Part shown: one piece after another, positions 8,858 to 17,611 of the stretch | Numbering within the stretch: the stretch's first letter is position 1 | Layout: each line of letters begins with the position of its first letter | DNA from: Nostoc sp. NIES-4103 | GTDB lineage: Bacteria; Cyanobacteriota; Cyanobacteriia; Cyanobacteriales; Nostocaceae | Length of the DNA stretch: 64,000 nt | NCBI RefSeq assembly: GCF_002368335.1 | Contig: NZ_AP018288.1 | Location: 4,977,346 to 5,041,345 of the forward strand | Reading direction: 5' to 3' | The notes under the pieces: generated by a model | Seen by the model: the letters and a program-made list of their open reading frames with translations, nothing else | Database searches by the model: none | Told to the model about the DNA's origin: nothing | Made by a program: the position numbers and the translations under genes

Positions 8858-9232
8858 CTACCAATTTAGGGCTGCTGCAATTTGTGTTGGTAATTTCATG
8901 GCTTTGAAAGGCTTGGTGATAATTGCTTGCACTCCCAGTTCGGCAAAGCGCCGTTGTTCAGCGGCTTGTGCCTTTGCGGTCAGTAAAATAACGGGAATGG
9001 ATTTTGTGGCAGGATTCGCTTGTAAAGCTTGAAACGTAGCGATTCCATCCATATCAGGCATCATGACATCTAGAAGGATAACATCTGGTTGTTCGGCGAT
9101 CGCCTTAGCAACTCCCTCACTACCTGAAGCCGCAGTTGAGACTTGCCAAGCACCCACTGCTTTCAAGGAGAGTTCAGCCACGGCTCGAATATCATATTCA
9201 TCATCAACGATGAGAATGCGTTTCTGAGTCAT
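8858..9232 (-). CDS. Single-domain response regulator (CheY-like)
   Basis: 124 residues from the ATG at 9232 (MTQKRILIVDDEYDIRA). A longer reading to 9409 would be encoded by GGGAATGGGG repeats and is rejected. The acidic pair VDDE, the phospho-acceptor in DVILLDVMMPDMDG, the T of ILLTAK and the Lys in ITKPFKAM are all present, so it should be a working receiver with no output domain. It lies downstream of the large hybrid kinase in the same direction, and is the likely phosphate acceptor or shuttle for it, acting through protein contacts. Confidence 0.93.
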   Translation of the reverse strand: MTQKRILIVDDEYDIRAVAELSLKAVGAWQVSTAASGSEGVAKAIAEQPDVILLDVMMPDMDGIATFQALQANPATKSIPVILLTAKAQAAEQRRFAELGVQAIITKPFKAMKLPTQIAAALNW

Positions 9233-9237
9233 ATCTA

Positions 9238-9346
9238 CAAATAGGGAATAGGGAATGGGGAATGGGGAATGGGGAACTCGGGGCCCCCACGACCGCAGGA
9301 AGTGGGGATTAGGGGCAATGGGGAATGGGGAATGGGGAATGGGCTT
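9238..9346. repeat. Tandem GGGAATG / GGGGAAT repeats
   Basis: Two blocks of seven-base G/A units (GGGGAATGGGGAAT) flank a GGGGCCCCCACGACCGCAGGAAGTGG stretch, between the response regulator and the hybrid kinase. Confidence 0.85.
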
Positions 9347-9418
9347 GAAAGTTGTTTGGTATCTGTATTTTATGTAATCGTGATGTACTAGTTGATTGCC
9401 GATCGCCATAACTCGTAA

Positions 9419-12400
9419 TCACCGATCGTTGCTGGAAATCATGCGATTGAGCAAGTTAAGTACTCGTTTTTCAAATTCCTGTGCAGTAATACGTCCTTTG
9501 GTGAAGAATAGTGTTTGTCCTAACTTTAACCGTTGGCGATCGCTTTCATCTAAATCACGCGCTGTATATACAACTAACGGCACTTGGCACAAACGCTGAT
9601 GTTGTCGCAGCCAATCCACCACCGCAAAACCATCATATTCTGGCAATCCCAAATCCAGTACCAACAAATCAGGGATGACTTTCTGGCTGATTTGTATAGC
9701 TTCCCGTCCTGTTTGGGCATAAAAGCTAGTAACGCCGTAGCGATTAAACATGGCAATCAGTACCTGTGCCAAATCTAAATCGTCTTCTATAACTAGCACC
9801 TTGATCGATTGATTTTGTTTGGCAGTAGCTTTTTCCAGCGCTTGGCACAATAACTGAAAATTTGGCGGTTTGACAATCCAGTCACTAATTTGATCCGGAA
9901 AACCTTTATGGGCATCAGGTAACAATCCACTCAATATAATAACTGGAATATTCTGGGTTTGTGGCTGCTGTTTTAGAACAGCAAGGGTTTCCCAACCATC
10001 CATACCAGGCATCATGAGATTGAGGATAATTGCATCAGGGTGGTGTAACGTTGCTTGTTCTACTGCTTCTTGTCCTGATGCTACTGCCATGACTCGGTAG
10101 CCTTGGCGTTCTAGCATAGTTTGTAAGACAATCCGAATACTAGGGTCATCGTCGCACGCTAGTACGACAGGGGGATGGGAGGATGGGAGGATGGGGAGAG
10201 GGAAAGATGTAGCGTCAGCTTCCGTGGAGGATGGGGAAAGTGAAGATATCCCTGTGTCTGCTTCTTTGATGATTGGCAAAGTAAAAAAGAAAGTGCTACC
10301 TTCTCCTAAACTACTTTCCACCCAGATGTATCCACCATGATGCTGCAAGATTGTGCGACAAATAGCTAAACCTAAACCTGTTCCTCCTTTTTGGCGCGAG
10401 TCCGAAGCATCAACTTGTCCAAAACGCTCAAAGATTGATTCTAGTTTTTCAGTTGGAATACCCCGACCTTGGTCTTTAACTTGGAACAGAATGTAGGGAA
10501 ATTTAGCCTCAGCTGCTTGCACAGTAGGAGATATTGCTTTTTGATTCTCTTCCCCAGTTACTAACTCAGCACTCAACCAAACTGTAGAATCTGGAGGCGA
10601 AAATTTAATCGCATTGCTGAGTAAGTTGGTGAACACTTGGATGATGCGATCTGAGTCAGCCCAAATTTGTGCTGACAGAGGAGAAACCGCTAATTTCACT
10701 CCTGCTTGGGTTGCCATTTCCTCCATGACTTCTGCTGAATCAATCATCAAGTCGGCAACATTGCAGGTTTGTTGGTTCATTTCTACTTTGCCCGATGCGA
10801 TGCGTTCGATATCTAAGATGTCGTTGATTAAACGCACTAGTCGATCTGTATTACTAGCAGCAATATTTAACATCCGTTGAGCATCTTCAGGCGCAGTTTG
10901 CAAAACTCCACTAGCCAGCAAATCTAAAGCACCTGCAATGGAAGTTAAGGGTGTTCGCAATTCATGACTGACTACCGAGACAAATTCATCCTTGAGACGT
11001 TCGACTTCGCGGCGATCGCTAATATCCTTCATGAAGCAATAATGACCAATGAATTGCTGTTGTTGGTCATAGGCTTTGACCATGACTATTTGCTTATCAA
11101 AAATTGATTTGTCTTTTCGTACTGCCCTACCTTCTGCTTCCACTTTGCCATGAATAAGCATTTGTTGGTAGGCTGTTTTGAGTCTTTCTAAGTCTTCTGG
11201 ATAAACTGTTACCTGCCAATCCATACCAATTATTTCTTCTGGCTGATAACCCACTGCCTTGGCATAAGCCGGATTGACTTTGATATAACGTCCTTGCGTA
11301 TCTAACTGCGAGATGCCTTCTACTGCGCTTTCCAGTGCTTTACTCAGATGGCGTAGTTCTTCTTCAGCTTGCTTGCGCTTGGTAATATCATTATTAATCT
11401 CTAGAGTTCTCTGGGGTCTGCCTTGCTGGTCGCGCTGTAATGCCCAACGGCTAGCAGCTACAACGGGTGTACCATCACGTTTAGTGTGTATCAGTTCACC
11501 TTCCCACCGCCCATGTTGCAAAAGTTCCGCTTTGATTTCTGCCAGTGGCTGGGGAAATTGAGTTTGCAAAAGTGTATGAGAAATTTGACCGATGGCTTCT
11601 GCTTTCGTCCAACCATACATCTCCTCTGCACCGCGATTCCAAAATTCAATCCTACCGTTTGGGCCAAGAACCATGATGGTATCGTGAGTCAGGTCAAGAA
11701 GAAATGCTTGTTTCTGTAGTTCTTCCTCAGCTCGTTTGCGATCGCTAATATCAGTAATTGTACCAATGTAGCCTGTAACTTCTTCTGTACTTTCTATCTC
11801 CGCTACTGCTTGAGATATTACCCAGGTGATTCTGCCATCGGGACGGCAAAAACGATACTCCGATTTAAAAGGTAAGTTTTGTTGTACAGTTTGATACCAT
11901 TCCACAAGAACGCGCTGACGGTCTTCAGGATGCAAAAATTGTATCCACCCTTCACCAAGTATCTCTTCTCTACTAGAGCCGATAATCTCGCAGGCTTGCT
12001 CGTTGATAAAGATGCAGCGTCCAGAGGCATTACTACGGAAAATCCCCACTGGTGCGGCTTGTACTAAAGAAGCATACCGATGTTCGCTGCGGCGTAAAGC
12101 TGACTCAGTTGCTTTGCGTTTGCTGATATCGCTGCCAATACCGAGAAAACCTGTAATATTGTTTTCCGTATCACGTAGAGCCGTTACCGATAGCAGCACC
12201 GGGAAGCGCGAACCGTCTTTGCGGATGTAAGACCATTCACGCTCGTCTATCTGCCCACGTCGCGCCTTAGCCACAAATACCTCAAACCCAGGCTCAATTG
12301 TCACACCCAGTTCTTCGGAAAGTTCTTGCGCCACTTTCACAATTTCATCCCAATCATGGATGATTGCCGGAGTTACTTTTCCAACTACCTCAGTAACAGC

Positions 12401-13471
12401 ATATCCCAGCCATCTTGATGCCGCTGTATTAAAAGTCAGGATAATACCGTCTGGTGTGGTGGAAATAATCGTGTAGTTGGCACTATCTAAAATTGCACGT
12501 TGCAGTGTGGTTGTATTTCTGAGTTTTGCCTCTACCCGTTGGCGTTCGGCAACTTCAAGCTGTAATGCTTGATTTACTTCTAATAACTCTGCCGTTCGTT
12601 GTTGAACTCGGATTTCTAACTCATCATGCGTTCGGCGCAATGCTGCCTCTGTTCGTTTGCGATCGCCAATGTCACGACTTTCAGCAATCAGTAGCACTAC
12701 TTCTTCTGTGTCATCAAATACAGGTTTCAGAGAAAAGTCTACCGTTGTTTGCGTATTTCCCGCACCCTGGATATCAAATTCGCCACGGAAAAATTGACCA
12801 GATGCGGCTTGAGCGATCGCAGCTTTTAAGCGATTTTGGTTGGCTTCCCCAATTGTCCACCATTCTGTTTCCCAAAATGGGCGATTAATCACATCTGCAT
12901 ACATCAGTCCCCCAAATTTGAGAGCAGTTTGATTGGCTTCTAAGAGTGTGCCATCTGGATGCAGCAGCCCCATAAACTGGAAAGTCTGGTCAAAGATAGC
13001 TCGAAATCGCCTTTCGCTGTCGCGCAGTGCGTCTTCCACCCTTTGGCGTTCAATGATTTCCTGTTGCAGTTTTTGGTTGGCTGTTTCTAACTCGACTGTA
13101 CTAGGAATTTCTATTGCTTTAGGCAATAATTGAATTAATACAATTGCTGTGTAAACTGATACTATTGCCGTCAAAGCTTTGATGACACCAGATAACCAAT
13201 ACGTTGGATACCAAAGTGTCCAAATTGCCATGACATGAGTTGTAGCACAAGCAACTATAAAAGCTCCAAACAAGAGAAACAGACTTTTGAAAGGAACATC
13301 TTGGCGCTTGTGGACGAAATAGAGCAATGTTACAGGAATCGAATAATATGACAGGCTAATTAGAGCATCAGACAACAAATGTAACCATACCAAACCAGGA
13401 TTCCAGAGATAGCAATGCCCGTAGGGAATAAAGGAACTGGTAGCGAATAATAAATGTAATAATTCTGACAT
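9419..13471 (-). CDS. Hybrid histidine kinase with ethylene-binding domain, five PAS, HisKA-HATPase and two receivers
   Basis: 1350 residues. Domains in order: three membrane helices (about 1-125) forming an ethylene-binding domain; a coiled linker; five PAS/PAC units (about 150-280, 320-450, 455-575, 580-700, 705-830); HisKA with SHELRTP (His836); an HATPase with DQGRGIP and GGTGLGLAI; then two receivers. In the membrane part Asp35, Tyr42, Pro46, Ile72, Cys75 and His79 lie at exactly +10 from the plant ETR1 residues Asp25, Tyr32, Pro36, Ile62, Cys65 and His69, the last two being the copper ligands. Known relatives include the Synechocystis receptor Etr1. Receiver 1 has Asn1151 where the phospho-Asp belongs (IILNLMMPG); receiver 2 keeps VLDLGLPEYDG. 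An intergenic-type repeat codes the linker before receiver 1 (about residues 1072-1100). Probable partners are the regulators on each side. Confidence 0.93.
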   Translation of the reverse strand: MSELLHLLFATSSFIPYGHCYLWNPGLVWLHLLSDALISLSYYSIPVTLLYFVHKRQDVPFKSLFLLFGAFIVACATTHVMAIWTLWYPTYWLSGVIKALTAIVSVYTAIVLIQLLPKAIEIPSTVELETANQKLQQEIIERQRVEDALRDSERRFRAIFDQTFQFMGLLHPDGTLLEANQTALKFGGLMYADVINRPFWETEWWTIGEANQNRLKAAIAQAASGQFFRGEFDIQGAGNTQTTVDFSLKPVFDDTEEVVLLIAESRDIGDRKRTEAALRRTHDELEIRVQQRTAELLEVNQALQLEVAERQRVEAKLRNTTTLQRAILDSANYTIISTTPDGIILTFNTAASRWLGYAVTEVVGKVTPAIIHDWDEIVKVAQELSEELGVTIEPGFEVFVAKARRGQIDEREWSYIRKDGSRFPVLLSVTALRDTENNITGFLGIGSDISKRKATESALRRSEHRYASLVQAAPVGIFRSNASGRCIFINEQACEIIGSSREEILGEGWIQFLHPEDRQRVLVEWYQTVQQNLPFKSEYRFCRPDGRITWVISQAVAEIESTEEVTGYIGTITDISDRKRAEEELQKQAFLLDLTHDTIMVLGPNGRIEFWNRGAEEMYGWTKAEAIGQISHTLLQTQFPQPLAEIKAELLQHGRWEGELIHTKRDGTPVVAASRWALQRDQQGRPQRTLEINNDITKRKQAEEELRHLSKALESAVEGISQLDTQGRYIKVNPAYAKAVGYQPEEIIGMDWQVTVYPEDLERLKTAYQQMLIHGKVEAEGRAVRKDKSIFDKQIVMVKAYDQQQQFIGHYCFMKDISDRREVERLKDEFVSVVSHELRTPLTSIAGALDLLASGVLQTAPEDAQRMLNIAASNTDRLVRLINDILDIERIASGKVEMNQQTCNVADLMIDSAEVMEEMATQAGVKLAVSPLSAQIWADSDRIIQVFTNLLSNAIKFSPPDSTVWLSAELVTGEENQKAISPTVQAAEAKFPYILFQVKDQGRGIPTEKLESIFERFGQVDASDSRQKGGTGLGLAICRTILQHHGGYIWVESSLGEGSTFFFTLPIIKEADTGISSLSPSSTEADATSFPLPILPSSHPPVVLACDDDPSIRIVLQTMLERQGYRVMAVASGQEAVEQATLHHPDAIILNLMMPGMDGWETLAVLKQQPQTQNIPVIILSGLLPDAHKGFPDQISDWIVKPPNFQLLCQALEKATAKQNQSIKVLVIEDDLDLAQVLIAMFNRYGVTSFYAQTGREAIQISQKVIPDLLVLDLGLPEYDGFAVVDWLRQHQRLCQVPLVVYTARDLDESDRQRLKLGQTLFFTKGRITAQEFEKRVLNLLNRMISSNDR

Positions 13472-13555
13472 TTAGCCTCTATTTGCTGTTTCCTTTCATC
13501 TGTTCAACGTGAGTTGGATGAACCCCTATGTTTGGCCTTTCTCTGCTTTTAGGCG

Positions 13556-13756
13556 CTACCGTGTACACACTTTGTCTGAATTTGTTTAGGAATCTGGGTT
13601 TTACCCCACCCTAACCCTCCCCTTAGAAAGGGGAGGGAACTAGATTTTTTGATTTCCCCCCTTGATAAGGGGAGCCACTGCGTTGGGCGGCTTTGCCGAC
13701 TTGTAGCAAGTGGCGTGGGATTAAGGGGGGTAATACGACTTGTGTGTACACCGTAG
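13556..13756. mobile_element. MITE-like repeat with GTGTACACAC ends
   Basis: The ends are an inverted pair, CTACCGTGTACACAC at 13556-13570 and GTGTGTACACCGTAG at 13742-13756 (14 of 15 matching). Inside are two hairpins, a CCCTCCCC/GGGGAGGG one and a CCCCCCTT/AAGGGGG one, and the 43-base hairpin also seen at 52007. A GCTTTTA heptamer occurs on both sides (13545, 13757), but four bases separate it from the left end, so a target duplication is not certain. No ORF. Confidence 0.6.
13673..13715. repeat. 43-base hairpin repeat, copy 1
   Basis: Begins AGCCACTGCGTT and ends TTGTAGCAAGTGGCG, with the loop containing GGCGGCTTTGCCGAC. The same ends, same length, different loop, occur in inverse orientation at 52007-52049. 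Confidence 0.75.
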
Positions 13757-13809
13757 GCTTTTAACTGAGGGAGGAGAAGCGAAAAAATCACGGTTTTACT
13801 CCCCTCTCC

Positions 13810-16314
13810 TCATAGGGGGGAGAGGTCAAAAGAGCGCTTGTCGAACTCACGTTGTTCAAGAATTGCATCAGCAGCTTGATAAAGTGCTTGGAGATTAGCT
13901 CCATCTTCAGGATATGCAACTACTGCTGTACTGAAACTAGCGTTAGCGTAAAAATTCTTACCATTGGCAGATGTAAACTCAATTTGTTGCCAACTTTCGA
14001 GAATTTCTGCCAGTCGTCGCACTCCATCAGTTTTTGTCATTCCCGCCATTCCCACAACAAATTCTGTGCCTCCCCAGCGTCCGACGATATCCTGACTGTG
14101 GAATCTCTGGCGTAACAGTTCCCCCAGTCGGGACAGGACGCGATCGCCAACTTCATGACCGTATTTATGGTTAATTTCTTTGAGTTGGTCTAGTTCCAAA
14201 ATAGCGAAGCAGAAAGGCTGTTGGTGCTGATCACTCCACTGGAGGTATCGATTGATCTCTTGGGTGGACTTGCGGCGATTGGCAACCAATGTTAGAGCGT
14301 CGATTTCTGTTAAATTTCGTAACCAGCGCGATCGCTCTAAGCGATTGAATATGCGGGTAATCAGTTCTGGTTCGACGATCGGTTTGCTAATGTAGTCGTC
14401 AGCACCTGCTATAAATACCTGCTGCCTGGTTGCAGTATCGCTGTGAGCGGTAAGAAATAAGATAGGCACTCCGCTCCATCGTGGATCATTCCGAGCAACT
14501 TGGCATAATTCTATACCAGTTACTTCTGGCATTTCTACATCTAAAATCAGCAAATCTGGCTTAGTTGCTACCATAGCTTCCAAAAACAGGAGGGGGTTCT
14601 CTAGTGTGTAAACTTTCAGTCCCCAAGGTACAAGTAAAATTTGCAGAGCAGCCAATATCTGCGGATCATCATCTACAATCATGACTGTTGCTTCAGTAGA
14701 ACGAGTACGCTGTAGAATTTGATTCACTGTTTCTAACACTTGGTTGAGGGACACAGGTTTTTGTAAGAAACCGCTTGCACCCAAACGCGCGACTTTTACC
14801 CGGTCGAGTAAACTGTCTTTGTCGGTGAGAACTATAACAGGTATAGGTAACTTACGGGCGTTCAGTTCTGCTAGTAAAGCCAGGGTGTCTTCTTGGGTAT
14901 CGCTGGCACCAAAGTCAAGCAGCACAACATCAGGAGAATCTTGAGCGATCAACTCTCTAGCTGTGATTTTATCTGAGGCAGGCGATCGCCCAGTGTGTGC
15001 TGCACGCACTCGTAGCCCCCAACTAGTTGTCTGTTTCGCCAAAGTTTCGGCTAATTCCTGATCCTGGTTAACAATTAACAGTAAAGGACGCTCATCCACC
15101 AATTGATGATTTGATAGCAGTTCTGGCTGATACTCAGAGTTCAAAAGTTGCAGTTCTTGGCGCAATTTTGCAACCAATTGGGAGACATACTGGCTTTTAG
15201 CTGGCTTTAGCTGCGTGTCACCTGCCAAAAGAGTTTCTATTTCTTGAGCTAGATGAGAACCTTCATCAGATCCAAACATCCCCAAAGAACCAACCAGTTT
15301 ATGCGCCTGTGACTTGGCTTTTGAGTGCATTTCCTGAGTGAGTTTACCCTCTAACAACATGGCACAGGCTTGCTCAATCACAGCAATTCGCTCTTCCAAT
15401 TGCGGTGCTGCCTTTTCCCAGACTTGAGCCACTCCTGTTACTACCTGATTGGAGATTTTGCTGTTACTGCCTTGCCGAGAAAAGTCTTGTACAATCGTTA
15501 CTGTCTTGAGAGACTTGCTGCCATTGTCACCATTGGCATGATTTTGGGACGTAACTTGAGACTGGGGTTGTTTGCGTCCTCGCCGCCCATTATCCCTACT
15601 AATTGCAGACTCTGAGTTTCCCTTGTGTACTTCTTCTGTTTGTGCTGGCTTAAGTTTATATCCGATACCATAAACCGTCTCAATGGGATCGTCTGCAACT
15701 CCCACCGCTTTCAGTTTTTGTCTCAACCCTTTCATGTGAGATCTGACTGTATAGTCTGTAGGTGGTTCTTCAAAAGACCACAGATGGTCTATTAACGCGC
15801 TACAGCTAAATATCCGTTGACTGTTGCGAAGAAACAACTCAAGCAGACCATATTCTTTAGGAGTTAAATGTAGAAGTTTCCCATGGCAGGTAACCTCACA
15901 AGTGCTGGGGTCTAGTTGTAGGTTTTTCCACTCCAACAAAGGCGGCAAAGTTGAACTACCCCGACGTAATAAAGCACGAATCCGGGCCAGCAATTCCTGA
16001 GAATCAAAAGGTTTGGCAACATAGTCATCAGCACCAGCATCTAAGCCTATCACCTTATTAGTGCTGGTATTTTGAGCTGTTAATAAAATAACGGGTGTTT
16101 GATTGCCTTTCGCTCGCAACCGTTTACAAAAACTAATTCCATCGAGCTTGGGTAGTAAAACATCTAGCAAAATCAAGTCATAGGTAAATAACTCTGCTAA
16201 ATCCCAACCTTCTTGTCCATCCTTGGCAACATCAAAAGCATAATGCTGCTTGAGCAAGGATTGGCTAAGTATTTGAACAATAACCTCATCATCTTCAACT
16301 AATAGAATCCTCAT
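13810..16314 (-). CDS. Multidomain response regulator: REC - OmpR-type wHTH - HPt - REC - REC - GGDEF-like
   Basis: 834 residues. REC1 (1-115; LLLDVLLPKLDG, KPFDS) joins an OmpR/PhoB winged helix (about 125-225; LTPKEYGLLELFLRN, DYTVRSHMKGLRQKL, YGIGYKL), so it should bind DNA. Then an HPt domain with AHKLVGSLGMFG (His338), REC2 (about 405-530; VVLLDFGASDTQ), REC3 (about 540-660; LLILDVEMPEVTG, ISKPIV) and a C-terminal GGDEF-type domain (about 670-830). The diguanylate cyclase motif reads GRWGGTEF: Thr750 replaces the acidic third residue of GG(D/E)EF, so cyclase activity is doubtful. The build resembles cyanobacterial relay regulators that combine transcriptional control with an internal His-Asp relay. 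It lies upstream of the ethylene-type hybrid kinase in the same direction, and its HPt could pass phosphate between them (inference). Confidence 0.93.
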   Translation of the reverse strand: MRILLVEDDEVIVQILSQSLLKQHYAFDVAKDGQEGWDLAELFTYDLILLDVLLPKLDGISFCKRLRAKGNQTPVILLTAQNTSTNKVIGLDAGADDYVAKPFDSQELLARIRALLRRGSSTLPPLLEWKNLQLDPSTCEVTCHGKLLHLTPKEYGLLELFLRNSQRIFSCSALIDHLWSFEEPPTDYTVRSHMKGLRQKLKAVGVADDPIETVYGIGYKLKPAQTEEVHKGNSESAISRDNGRRGRKQPQSQVTSQNHANGDNGSKSLKTVTIVQDFSRQGSNSKISNQVVTGVAQVWEKAAPQLEERIAVIEQACAMLLEGKLTQEMHSKAKSQAHKLVGSLGMFGSDEGSHLAQEIETLLAGDTQLKPAKSQYVSQLVAKLRQELQLLNSEYQPELLSNHQLVDERPLLLIVNQDQELAETLAKQTTSWGLRVRAAHTGRSPASDKITARELIAQDSPDVVLLDFGASDTQEDTLALLAELNARKLPIPVIVLTDKDSLLDRVKVARLGASGFLQKPVSLNQVLETVNQILQRTRSTEATVMIVDDDPQILAALQILLVPWGLKVYTLENPLLFLEAMVATKPDLLILDVEMPEVTGIELCQVARNDPRWSGVPILFLTAHSDTATRQQVFIAGADDYISKPIVEPELITRIFNRLERSRWLRNLTEIDALTLVANRRKSTQEINRYLQWSDQHQQPFCFAILELDQLKEINHKYGHEVGDRVLSRLGELLRQRFHSQDIVGRWGGTEFVVGMAGMTKTDGVRRLAEILESWQQIEFTSANGKNFYANASFSTAVVAYPEDGANLQALYQAADAILEQREFDKRSFDLSPL

Positions 16315-16972
16315 GGCGGCTCATAACCGCAAACTACTATTTATTTGCTATCAAATAAAAATGTAATCAAACGATTTTTGAAACTGCTAAATCAAGCCTA
16401 ACCTATATCAAGTTGTTATTTTACTTGCCTTTGTAAATGTCAATATTTCTACATTTATGACTGAGTAACTGCCATTAAAAATGCAATCTTTGTAAACTAT
16501 CCAAGGGCTTAAAGTAGAAAGTTGAGTATCACTTTACCAAGAGCGATCGCACCTCTGCTATCGATACCCTGCTGTAGCCGCCTTGAGAAAGCGTGCCATT
16601 CTAGTCTTTTACATTTCTTTAGAGACAGGCGATAAATGGCGATAAATGCCTTATTAAAAGGAAAGTAGCTGACTACTATAGCTAGGGACTAGGGACTGGG
16701 GACTGGTGACTGGGTGGAAAGTCTTTTTGTGTCTAGGTTTTATTATCTGTTGATGTCCTAACACTACTGGCTACTGCTATATTACCAATGTGAGATTAAT
16801 AGGTGGTTATAATCCAAATAATTAACTACACCAAGTGATTTGTGTGCTTTCGACAAAAAAGCATAACAATATTTACTCAAACCACATTGTCCTCACAGTG
16901 GAAAGTCAGGTTGCGTAAAACAAGTATAAATCATGATTTGAAGGCTTTCGGTGGACGCACACTTTCTCTTAA
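16315..16972. other. Gene-free stretch, about 660 bases
   Basis: Upstream region of the large regulator. It carries GCGATCGC near 16543 and a short GGGACTGGGGACTGG repeat about 16684-16715. No recognisable RNA gene or terminator; presumed promoter of the regulator near 16330-16480 cannot be pinned down. Confidence 0.55.
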
Positions 16973-17173
16973 GTGGGATTTATGCAAATGTTGTGTGGTG
17001 CGTTGGCCAGTGGGCTAGTTGCCTTCCTTTATGATGGACGTACTGCCATCGCCATGTGCAGCTTAATGGCAATGTTTGCGATCGCTTCGCTCATTGCTTA
17101 TATTGGACTGGCACGCCCTGCTGAACGTCGTCTTGCCCATGCTGGAATGCTACACAGTGAAACAAAAAATTAA
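16973..17173 (+). pseudogene. C-terminal remnant of a Bcr/CflA-type MFS drug transporter
   Basis: 66 residues: GFMQMLCGALASGLVAFLYDGRT, then a second hydrophobic helix and ARPAERR. This looks like the last two membrane helices of Bcr/CflA-family multidrug exporters (usual length near 400). The codon directly before the GTG is a stop (TAA at 16970-16972) and upstream DNA shows no more of the transporter in any frame, so the first 80 percent is gone. GC content is a little higher than its surroundings. It is more likely a decayed fragment than a working micro-protein. Confidence 0.65.
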
Positions 17174-17235
17174 GCAAAAGCTTAATTTGGAAGTTCTAAA
17201 ATATTGAGCTGTATCCTAGCTAGTAGTAAAAAATG

Positions 17236-17346
17236 GGCGTTGCTGAATTGAGGTATGAATGTCAAAAGTTTCATCTCTCAAACTCTTACTCTCTGCGTCT
17301 TAGCGCCTCTGCGTGAGACAAAATCATACTTTCACTCAGCAACGCC
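17236..17346. mobile_element. MITE, 111 bases, GGCGTTGCTGA ends, 8-base target duplication
   Basis: Left end GGCGTTGCTGA (17236-17246), right end its exact complement TCAGCAACGCC (17336-17346). The element is flanked on both sides by AAAAAATG (17228-17235 and 17347-17354), an exact 8-base direct repeat. The interior has the common cyanobacterial CTCTGCGTCTTAGCGCCTCTGCG module and no ORF. Confidence 0.85.
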
Positions 17347-17354
17347 AAAAAATG

Positions 17355-17611
17355 CCATAGAAATATCTAATCAATCGCATAATCACCACTACTAACCGTT
17401 GTTGAGGGTAATCATACGAGTATAAGGTCTACCTCAGATAGATGCAACTGGGATCAAAGGTAGGTTAAAAGCGTCAGTACTGGTAACAAGGGAGTGGCTA
17501 ACTTGGTTTATTTTGCGAAAAATTAAAAATATAAATGCAAAAACAGATTACACTTCCGGCCAGGAATGTTAAAGTTTCAAGAAATTCATCGGAACTTTTC
17601 AGCGAGTATTC
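17355..17611. other. Upstream region of the lytic transglycosylase
   Basis: A/T-rich, with no gene seen. Promoter elements presumably lie here but none stands out strongly. Confidence 0.5.

Larger units (their letters stand above)
13472..13809. other. Gene-free spacer made of palindromic repeats
   Basis: The spacer between the two large signalling genes holds the MITE-like element at 13556-13756 and ends in a CCCTCTCCTCATAGGGGGGAGAGG hairpin about 13803-13826 that runs into the end of the next gene. A possible reading frame here consists only of repeats and is not a gene. Confidence 0.7.

Noticed and set aside
9233..9409. Longer N-terminus for the response regulator at 8858
   Set aside because: The extra 59 codons are made of GGGAATG-type repeats and precede the conserved MTQKRILIVDDE start.
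13549..13791. 80-codon minus-strand ORF between the signalling genes
   Set aside because: It is composed wholly of palindromic repeats and the MITE-like element.
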